Shown here piece by piece: positions 1 through 4,303 of a stretch of 10,136 nt of DNA. The notes under the pieces are model-generated. The model worked only from the letters and a program-made list of their open reading frames with translations, was not told the DNA's origin and did no database searches. Origin of the DNA: a bacterium Ga0077546 (GTDB lineage: Bacteria; Cyanobacteriota; Vampirovibrionia; Obscuribacterales; Obscuribacteraceae). The position numbers were made by a program, and so were the translations under genes. How positions within the stretch are numbered: position 1 is the first letter of the stretch; every line of letters begins with the position of its first letter. The DNA lies in the NCBI GenBank assembly GCA_001464165.1, contig LNEX01000505.1, positions 1 through 10,136 on the forward strand, read 5' to 3'.

Positions 1-127
1 GCAGCAAGGCCACTAGTGCGCCAAGGGCCATCACAGAAACGATAATGACGCTCCAAAAAACAAACCGATAATAGGTGGGTTTAGAGTCTTCGATTAGGTC
101 CATAGAGCTATCGAGCTCATTGGTCAT
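1..127 (-). CDS. Small membrane protein, N-terminal part only (runs off the left edge)
   Basis: Reading the minus strand from an ATG at 127 gives 42 uninterrupted residues to the window edge. The protein begins MTNELDSSMDLIEDSKPTYY. A strongly hydrophobic stretch follows (FVFWSVIIVSVMALGALVALL, residues about 22-42, in pieces FVFWSVIIV and SVMALGALVALL), preceded by a polar acidic segment. This is the pattern of an N-terminal membrane anchor with the first 20 residues probably cytoplasmic. The family is not recognisable because the rest lies outside the window. There is no clear Shine-Dalgarno sequence before the ATG, and another ATG lies a few bases upstream in a different frame. It is transcribed away from the accessory genes on its right, so it may be the edge of the host backbone. 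Confidence 0.5.
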   Translation of the reverse strand, partial: MTNELDSSMDLIEDSKPTYYRFVFWSVIIVSVMALGALVALL

Positions 128-322
128 GCCATAAGGAAAACATCTAATGGTGAAATTAGGTACTTGCGATGCAATTACCCCGGCCTCAGACCGAGGATTC
201 TGATACTTTCGCAGCCAAATTCGCGAATAATTCTCGTCCGAACCTACCATACCTGCTTACTTCTACCGTTCTAGGGCGATGATAGTATCCTTTATTCCCT
301 GCTGGAAGAAAAGGCAGCAGAT

Positions 323-604
323 TTGGCAGGAGGTGAACGGTGGAGGGAGTCAGTGCTTGGCGATTTAATTGCTCAATACGAAAAACGACTTCCACGACTT
401 GAAGAAGTGATGACACCAAAAGGAGCGCTTGTTTTTCTAATGGAAGAGAACGAACTGGCACAAGCAGATCTCGTTGAGTTCGTGGGTCACAAGTCAAATC
501 TCTCAGCATTTCTTAGTGGCCATCGAGGGTTAAGCAAACGAGCAGCCTGTCGCCTTGCCGAATACTTCAAAGTATCGCCGGGATTGTTTCTGCCCAAAAA
601 TTGA
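323..604 (+). CDS. higA: HigA-type antitoxin (XRE helix-turn-helix), possibly 5'-truncated, no toxin partner seen
   Basis: The protein matches the HigA/XRE antitoxin layout. A YE-K helix (LIAQYEKRLPRLEEV) leads into a helix-turn-helix: MEENELAQADLVEFVGHKSN, then LSAFLSGHRGLSKRAACRLA. It closes with the usual family ending, EYFKVSPGLFLP. Family members normally bind and silence a RelE-like HigB toxin and repress their own operon. No HigB-like gene is visible on either side. The start is uncertain. TTG at 323 is possible, but GTG at 353 has the better Shine-Dalgarno (GGAGG at 342-346, 6-base spacer). The frame stays open upstream to a TAG at 272-274, and the extra residues (SLLEEKAADLAGGERWRE) look like the N-terminal helix of longer HigA proteins, so the original start may have been lost. 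This is either a solitary regulator or the remnant of a toxin-antitoxin pair. Confidence 0.72.
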   Translation: MAGGERWRESVLGDLIAQYEKRLPRLEEVMTPKGALVFLMEENELAQADLVEFVGHKSNLSAFLSGHRGLSKRAACRLAEYFKVSPGLFLPKN

Positions 605-820
605 AGGCGAGCTTACGTCCAAGAAGAGGGTGAAATCAGCTGCGGAAGCAACAGAGGAAGTAACCCATGCCCTTCTCTAGCTATCAGGGATGAGAGATGG
701 GCTGATGGCAAAGGGGCGGACGCTAAAGAAAAGGAAAAAGCTTCCCGGCTAGCTCCAAGCAGCGCAATACTCAAACGTTATGGGTAGAACTTAAGGCAGC
801 AATACACACGGATCTTTAAC

Positions 821-1249
821 GTGGACAACAATTATTGGATTCTAGCTAACATCCCAGGAGCCAGTCAGCTTGCTGACTGGTTTGATTACTGGCCATTGTT
901 TCACGACGCGGAGGTGACAGAACTCCATTTCGACAGAAGCGGAACTTCTTGGCTCAAGGTTTACACTTGGCACACGACCAACGAAACGATTTCATCTCAT
1001 TTCATAACCAACAAACATGTTGTCGTAACGTTTAAGCTCCGCGACATCCTAGAACTTGAGCTGAGTGAATTCAATGGGACGAATGTAGTTTATTGGCTCA
1101 AGTTAAATCCAGTAGAACAAGGAATAGAGCTGCAGATGGAGCCATGCATGGGAGTTTATGGCCGCATAGTTGCTCGGCAATTGGAGATAGAATTCTTACC
1201 AGGGAAACCGGTAGATTCCGACGGCATAACACCCTCACAAATCCCGTAA
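821..1249 (+). CDS. Imm50-like immunity protein (orphan), 142 aa
   Basis: The product is acidic, without signal peptide or membrane segment. Features resembling the Imm50 family are an early aromatic W-x-[FY]-x-P-x-F-HDAEV motif (DYWPLFHDAEV, residues 23-33), alternating beta strands (VTELHFDR, WLKVYTW, HVVVTFKLRDILELELSEFN), an FN-x(2)-NVV-x-WL turn, and an LEIEFLPGKP strand near the end. Imm50 proteins are predicted to neutralise contact-dependent or polymorphic toxins. No toxin gene with a repeat or secretion domain is near, so it would be an orphan immunity gene. The start is GTG at 821; the upstream sequence has only a weak purine stretch. It ends 48 bases before the left ssrA-derived repeat and is not in the same unit as the genes beyond it. 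The family call rests on remembered pattern only. Confidence 0.55.
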   Translation: MDNNYWILANIPGASQLADWFDYWPLFHDAEVTELHFDRSGTSWLKVYTWHTTNETISSHFITNKHVVVTFKLRDILELELSEFNGTNVVYWLKLNPVEQGIELQMEPCMGVYGRIVARQLEIEFLPGKPVDSDGITPSQIP

Positions 1250-1297
1250 GAAGTTTGCGCAGACTATTGCTCGCATGGCTCACAACTTCTCAATATC

Positions 1298-1330
1298 AAA
1301 GAGCCCAGCCCCTGAGGCCGAGGCTCTTGC
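1298..1330. terminator. Hairpin terminator in the left ssrA-derived repeat
   Basis: AAGAGCC pairs with GGCTCTT around an inner imperfect stem and a small loop. It is the counterpart of the terminator at 3671-3701, and one stem base pair is changed on both sides (A-T there, G-C here), so pairing is kept. In the minus direction a short T-rich tract (CTCTTTGATATT) follows. It also sits 50 bases after the Imm50-like gene and could stop transcription from it. I infer it is the original terminator of a displaced tmRNA 3' end. Confidence 0.65.
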
Positions 1331-1381
1331 TTACCGAGATGTTTCATCACTGATTCATAAAATGGTGGAGGCGGCGAGAAT
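1298..1381. repeat. Left direct repeat: displaced tmRNA 3' end plus terminator (att-like)
   Basis: This segment aligns with 3670-3751 in the same orientation. Positions 1344-1381 are identical to 3714-3751 (38 of 38 bases); the outer part, holding the terminator, shows about 8 mismatches and a 2-base indel. On the minus strand the inner end reads ATTCTCGCCGCCTCCACCA, the last 19 nt of the tmRNA gene including CCA. The rest of tmRNA is absent beyond 1381, so this is a fragment, as expected of an attachment site left after integration into ssrA. A short inverted repeat, GAGAAT (1376-1381) and ATTCTC (1395-1400), surrounds the point where homology ends, as in core sites of tyrosine recombinases. 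Confidence 0.82.
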
Positions 1382-1475
1382 CGCCTGTGCTGTAATTCTC
1401 AACAAGATTGGTCAATTGATGTCGTTTGATGGTGCTGATTTCGGGATTTTTGTCGGTTGTGCGAAGTGGCGCGAA

Positions 1476-1511
1476 TGGTCACATGAGGGGCCACAAAATG
1501 GGCCACAGTTT
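1476..1511 (+). repeat. Three 12-bp tandem repeats inside the left end of the islet
   Basis: The units are TGGTCACATGAG, GGGCCACAAAAT and GGGCCACAGTTT, sharing the core GG[TC]CACA at exactly 12-base spacing (1477, 1489, 1501). They lie about 95 bases inside the left repeat, in a region with no convincing gene (1382-1600). Their position and regular phasing resemble arm-type integrase binding sites near an attachment core. They could equally be the tail of a lost integrase gene or a chance low-order repeat. Confidence 0.5.
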
Positions 1512-1600
1512 TTGAAGGATTTTTGGGGTAGGCGTCGGGTGCTTATCCTGCTTGCGCTGGCGCGTATTCTTCTCCAGTGCTATTATTTGCGCTTTTCACG

Positions 1601-1622
1601 ATATTTACTGTACAGCAAATAT
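1601..1622. promoter_or_regulatory. Palindromic operator 1 upstream of the AbiEi-like gene
   Basis: The 22-base site ATATTTACTG-TACAGCAAAT-AT is a palindrome with a single broken pair. It shares the core ATTTACTGTACAG with the perfect site at 1654-1679, 55 bases centre to centre, roughly five helical turns. The pair probably binds the winged-helix protein encoded just downstream, since AbiEi antitoxins repress their own operons through inverted repeats. That assignment is inferred from position. Confidence 0.7.
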
Positions 1623-1643
1623 AGGCATCATGGCGAATATTCT

Positions 1644-1671
1644 TGCAAATTTGCCATATTTACTGTACAGT
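1644..1671 (+). promoter_or_regulatory. Candidate promoter of the AbiEi-like/nucleotidyltransferase operon
   Basis: TTGCAA (1644-1649) and TACAGT (1666-1671) are separated by 16 bases and would start transcription near 1678-1680, about 18 bases before the ATG at 1697. The -10 box falls inside the perfect palindrome, so a protein bound there would block the promoter. Both boxes are imperfect; this is a position-based guess. Confidence 0.35.
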
Positions 1672-1679
1672 AAATATGG
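1654..1679. promoter_or_regulatory. Palindromic operator 2, perfect 26-bp inverted repeat
   Basis: The half-site CCATATTTACTGT is followed immediately by its exact reverse complement, giving a gapless 26-base palindrome. Its right end overlaps an in-frame ATG at 1676, which is one reason to prefer the ATG at 1697 as the gene start. With operator 1 it forms a two-site control region typical of autoregulated toxin-antitoxin operons. Confidence 0.8.
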
Positions 1680-1696
1680 GCTATGCGGCGAATATA

Positions 1697-2764
1697 ATGA
1701 AAGGTCGACAGTACGAGCAGCAACTAATTGATGAGTTCCTCAAGAACCTTGAGGAACTTCCAGAAGTACGTGCGAAATTGGAAGCAGAGCAGCCTCTACC
1801 AGCTGATGCGAAAATCGACTTAAACGTAGCGGGCAAAGAAGTAACCTTGCTTGTGGAAGCGAAGAGAGCGGGGTACCCACGCGATGTGCAGCAAGCGATC
1901 TGGCAACTCCGTCGAGCGGAGGAGGTGCTGCCTTCGCACAAGGACATCGTCCTTGTCATGATTGCGGAATACCTTTCTCCTGGAGCGAAGGCACAATTGC
2001 AAGCAGAGCAGATTGGATATTTTGAAAGCGGCGGCAGTTTGTACCTGCCTGCGCCGGGCGCGTACTGTTATATAGAGAGACCGTCGGCAAAGCCATTTGA
2101 AAGGGCCGTTCGATCGCTTTTTTCCGGGCGGCGGGCTCAAGTGATCCACGCGATTCTTGTCCATCATGACCGTTGGTTTGGGGTTCATGAACTGGCAGAA
2201 GTAGCTATGGTATCACCAGCAACGGTATCAGAAGTGTTTACAGAGTTGGAGCGGCAGGACTGGGTATCATTGCAAGGAAAGGGACCACGAAAGGAACGAC
2301 AACTATCCCAACCTACGGCATTGCTCGACGCTTGGGCTAAACAAGTGAAAGACAGTCCATCACCATCCATTGATCGCTATTATGTGCCCGGAGTAAAAGC
2401 CGACGCCTTGATGCAACGCGTGCGCGAAAAGTTTGACCAGAGCAAAATAGAGTATGCAGTCAGCTACGAATACGCGGCACAGCAATACGCGCCCTTTCTG
2501 TCCAGTATTTCACAGGTGCGGCTAAGGATTATCAAATCTTCTGAATCGCAAGCTGCGATTTCTGAATTAGGGGCGCGATCGGTTATTGAAGGTTCAAATC
2601 TCGGAATCATCGAGACAGATGCACATGGCGAATTGCTTTTTCGAAATGAAATCGACAATGTTTGGCTAGCAAGTGCTGTGCAAGTGTATCTAGACATGAT
2701 GCACGGTGAGGGGCGCTCGAGGGAGATGGCAGAACATCTCCGAAAAGAGAGGATTGGTTTCTAA
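1697..2764 (+). CDS. AbiEi-like antitoxin/regulator with possible PD-(D/E)XK-like N-terminal domain
   Basis: The 355-residue product has three parts. Residues 1-130 resemble a restriction-endonuclease-like fold: D41, then LLVEAKRAG giving E54-x-K56, then PRDVQQAIWQLR with Q65 and Q70, then a hydrophobic strand (DIVLVMIAEYLSP) and an IGYFESGGSLYL segment. Residues about 140-205 form a winged helix (FGVHELAEVAMVSPATVSEV). Residues 260-350 match the C-terminal region of AbiEi-family proteins, including VQVYLDMMHGEGRSREMAEH. Family knowledge: such proteins are type IV antitoxins that repress their operon and counter a nucleotidyltransferase toxin. Its stop overlaps the next gene's ATG by one base (TAATG), so translation is probably coupled. 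ATG 1697 is chosen because conserved sequence begins there; ATG 1676 and TTG 1643 are in frame but lie in or before the operator. Whether the N-terminal domain cleaves DNA is unknown; many such domains only bind. Confidence 0.78.
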   Translation: MKGRQYEQQLIDEFLKNLEELPEVRAKLEAEQPLPADAKIDLNVAGKEVTLLVEAKRAGYPRDVQQAIWQLRRAEEVLPSHKDIVLVMIAEYLSPGAKAQLQAEQIGYFESGGSLYLPAPGAYCYIERPSAKPFERAVRSLFSGRRAQVIHAILVHHDRWFGVHELAEVAMVSPATVSEVFTELERQDWVSLQGKGPRKERQLSQPTALLDAWAKQVKDSPSPSIDRYYVPGVKADALMQRVREKFDQSKIEYAVSYEYAAQQYAPFLSSISQVRLRIIKSSESQAAISELGARSVIEGSNLGIIETDAHGELLFRNEIDNVWLASAVQVYLDMMHGEGRSREMAEHLRKERIGF

Positions 2765-3657
2765 TGCCGAAGCCGAAGACTTTCAACGAATACGACAAAG
2801 AATACACGCTTGACTGTGAGCGAGTTCTCGTGACGCTGTTGCGAGGACTAGGCCCATGGAAGGATTCCGTGTATCTAATTGGTGGCTTGACTCCAAGATA
2901 TCTAGTTGATGTCAGCCGCGCGGACGTGCCACCACATGCTGGCACTCAAGACGTGGACATTGTCATTGACCTGCAGATTTTGGCTGATACCGAAGCCTAC
3001 CACACGCTTGAAGAGAATCTGAAAAAGATGGGTTTCGAACGTGCTGAGAATGATGCTGGAAAGAAACTCTCTTGGCGCTGGAAAACCAAAACCGAAGCCG
3101 ACGTCACAGTGATTCTTGAGCTTATATCTGAATCGGAGGAGTTGGGTGGCGGAAAAGTACAGGCATTGCCAACGGAAAAAACAATTTCGGCATTGAATGT
3201 TCCACACGCATCGATGGTTTTCGATCTGCATGAGATCAAAGAGATTCAAGCGGAACTCTTGGGTGGTAATGGCGTAGCAACTGAAAAAGTAAGATTTGCG
3301 AATCTGGTCTCGTTTACTTGCCTGAAAGCGTTTGCTTTCGATCAGCGGAATGAGCGTAAGGATGCGCATGATTTGATCTACTGCCTTGAATACTCAGCGG
3401 GAGGAGTAACTGTCACTAAGGAGCAGTTTCAAAACGAGCTGAATGGCAAACACGGCGAAACGATTCGCTCGGCCTTAGAAATACTGCGTAAGCGGTTTGC
3501 CAGTGACGAGAAGGTAGAAGGCTATCAAAAGGACGGTCCAGTAGCCGTCGCTAAATTCGAGCTGGGCGATAGCAATGAAGAAGCAACAAAAGAGTCAAGG
3601 ATTCTGCGGCAACGAGACGTAAGCCATTTAATTGAACAGCTGCTGGAAATCTTCTGA
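2764..3657 (+). CDS. AbiEii-like nucleotidyltransferase (type IV toxin / abortive-infection family)
   Basis: This 297-residue protein carries the minimal nucleotidyltransferase signature. YLIGGLTPRYLVD (GG at 40-41) is followed by TQDVDIVID, with metal-binding D63 and D65. A third acidic residue is likely in EADVTVILEL (D113 or E119). The helix CLKAFAFDQRNERKDAHDLI (K188, R195, K199, D200, D203) matches the K-x-R-x-KD-x-D motif of AbiEii/AbiGii and MenT-type toxins. In studied members the enzyme adds nucleotides to RNA or otherwise blocks growth, limiting phage. The catalytic residues look intact. It is the second gene of the pair and probably the toxin or effector, held in check by the upstream protein. 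A bidirectional terminator begins 13 bases after the stop. The true substrate and an anti-phage role are inferred. Confidence 0.82.
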   Translation: MPKPKTFNEYDKEYTLDCERVLVTLLRGLGPWKDSVYLIGGLTPRYLVDVSRADVPPHAGTQDVDIVIDLQILADTEAYHTLEENLKKMGFERAENDAGKKLSWRWKTKTEADVTVILELISESEELGGGKVQALPTEKTISALNVPHASMVFDLHEIKEIQAELLGGNGVATEKVRFANLVSFTCLKAFAFDQRNERKDAHDLIYCLEYSAGGVTVTKEQFQNELNGKHGETIRSALEILRKRFASDEKVEGYQKDGPVAVAKFELGDSNEEATKESRILRQRDVSHLIEQLLEIF

Positions 3658-3669
3658 GGACACGAAAAC

Positions 3670-3751
3670 AAAAAGCCCCGACCCTAAGGCCGAGGCTTTT
3701 GTTTATTGAGATGTCATCACTGATTCATAAAATGGTGGAGGCGGCGAGAAT
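3670..3751. repeat. Right direct repeat: ssrA terminator, spacer and tmRNA 3' end
   Basis: This is the partner of 1298-1381. It contains the working ssrA terminator (3671-3701), a spacer identical in both copies from 3714 on, and the last 19 nt of ssrA (3733-3751). Beyond 3751 the tmRNA gene continues while the left copy diverges after two further matching bases, which places the exchange point in or beside the T-loop of the tRNA-like domain. The perfect identity extends 19 bases past the CCA end, beyond what tmRNA function needs. Confidence 0.82.
3671..3701. terminator. Bidirectional terminator between the nucleotidyltransferase gene and ssrA
   Basis: AAAAGCC and GGCTTTT pair around an inner GC-rich stem and a CTAA loop. 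In the minus direction the stem is followed by TTTTTGTTTT, a strong intrinsic terminator 31 bases downstream of the tmRNA CCA end. In the plus direction GGCTTTTGTTTA serves the nucleotidyltransferase operon. Confidence 0.85.
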
Positions 3752-4133
3752 TGCACTCGCGTCCAAAATCATCGAGAAATAAGTATCTACAAGCTTAGTC
3801 TGCTATTCCCCCAGTTACCGCTTAGTTTTCACCTTGCGGCCCGCTGAAGATGGCACAAACAGCCAACCGGGATCGTAATTATGTCTTAGCTGAAGCTACT
3901 AACTACTAACTTTGCTTCAGTGCAACCACCGTGGCTTACCCTAAGGCAACGGGTAGTCAAGTCGCCTTCGAGTCCTAGGAGCCTAAGTTAAGTTAGGCAA
4001 CCGCAGCTAGGCTGCGGCTAGGGAATTTGATGACATTATTTGCATCTGTGTTTTTGCTTACTTGTTAACGAAGGATCAAGCTCCCCGACCTGCAACTCAT
4101 GACCCTATAACCCTGTCGAATCTGAACGCCCCC
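3733..4133 (-). ncRNA. ssrA: Transfer-messenger RNA (tmRNA)
   Basis: On the minus strand the gene opens with GGGGGCGTTCAGATTCGACA, the near-universal tmRNA 5' end, and closes with CGCCTCCACCA. The 5' GGGGGCG pairs with 3' CGCCTCC over seven pairs (one G-U), forming the acceptor stem, and CCA is encoded. The T-arm stem is GCGAG/CTCGC. The tag frame starts at GCA (4043) and ends at TAA (3993), with the stop in the loop-stem of a perfect GCCTAA/TTAGGC hairpin (3981-3998), the usual helix 5. tmRNA with SmpB rescues ribosomes stalled on broken mRNA and tags the nascent protein for proteolysis. The length of 401 nt is normal for a one-piece tmRNA. The T-loop TGCAATT has G where almost all tRNA-like domains have U (position 55). 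A weak -10 (TATTAA, 4139-4144) is close upstream. Confidence 0.97.
3993..4043 (-). other. tmRNA tag-peptide reading frame
   Basis: Sixteen codons from GCA to TAA encode ANNVIKFPSRSLAAVA, preceded in the mature tag by the alanine carried on tmRNA itself. The ANN-V-I-K-F start resembles cyanobacterial tags. The end, AAVA, departs from the common LAA or VAA ending recognised by ClpXP-type proteases, though it stays small and hydrophobic. Confidence 0.93.
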
Positions 4134-4239
4134 ATGCCTTAATATGCCAAAAATGGCAAACATGAATGTACAGAAGTACAAAATCGAGAATCAGTGTTGA
4201 ATCATCTCAGATAGCTAATTTTCAGGGTTCAAAGGTAAC

Positions 4240-4256
4240 CGCCAGCGAAACTGGCG
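4240..4256. other. Perfect hairpin between prmA and ssrA
   Basis: CGCCAG and CTGGCG pair over six bases around CGAAA. No T-run follows on either strand, so it is not a standard terminator. If the promoter at 4269-4297 is used it would lie in the tmRNA 5' leader, a possible processing element. Confidence 0.4.
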
Positions 4257-4268
4257 ACCACTGAAATC

Positions 4269-4297
4269 ATTATAGCCTAAATCTCAGGCCCTGCCAG
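4269..4297 (-). promoter_or_regulatory. ssrA: Candidate distal promoter for ssrA
   Basis: On the minus strand CTGGCA (4297-4292) and a consensus TATAAT (4274-4269) are exactly 17 bases apart. Transcription would begin near 4262, giving a leader of about 130 nt before the mature tmRNA 5' end at 4133, to be removed by RNase P. The -35 overlaps the small hairpin after prmA. The closer TATTAA at 4139-4144 is an alternative. Confidence 0.45.
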
Positions 4298-4303
4298 AGG
4301 GCC
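4287..4303 (-). terminator. Weak hairpin at the prmA stop codon
   Basis: GGCCCT and AGGGCC form a six-pair stem with a five-base loop immediately at the prmA stop. There is no U-tract after it, so termination would be inefficient, and read-through into ssrA is possible. Confidence 0.35.

Larger units (their letters stand above)
1345..3751. mobile_element. Small ssrA-integrated genomic islet, about 2.4 kb, without integrase
   Basis: Direct repeats of 84 and 82 bases, both containing the tmRNA 3' end, bound a segment whose only clear genes are an AbiEi-like/nucleotidyltransferase pair. The 3' ends of tRNA and tmRNA genes are classic tyrosine-integrase targets: integration rebuilds the RNA gene at one end and leaves a duplicated 3' fragment at the other. 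Here the full ssrA is on the right and the fragment on the left. No integrase or excisionase gene is present, so the element is either a decayed island or one mobilised in trans. That both repeats carry an ssrA-type terminator suggests stacking of elements at one site, or an element that picked up the terminator from another ssrA locus. Confidence 0.7.

Noticed and set aside
169..282. A 37-codon ATG frame upstream of the HigA-like gene, considered as a toxin or a frameshifted N-terminus
   Set aside because: No Shine-Dalgarno, no resemblance to RelE/HigB toxins or to HigA N-termini, and the length is within chance.
323..346. GGTGGAGG near 339-346 as another copy of the tmRNA 3' end (TGGTGGAGGCGG)
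   Set aside because: Only eight bases match and the flanking spacer and terminator are absent; it is better explained as a Shine-Dalgarno-like sequence.
605..680. A protein-like stretch in another frame after the HigA-like gene (EGELTSKKRVKSAAEATEEV)
   Set aside because: HigA proteins normally end right at LFLP, where this one stops. The stretch has no start codon of its own and is short, so a frameshifted extension is unsupported.
1275..1673. A 132-codon plus-strand reading frame running through the left repeat and the first operator
   Set aside because: It crosses the tmRNA-derived repeat, the 12-bp repeats and operator 1, has no ribosome binding site and mixed composition. The GPQNGPQ stretch simply reflects the 12-bp DNA repeat. 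It could hide an integrase tail, but nothing else integrase-like is present.
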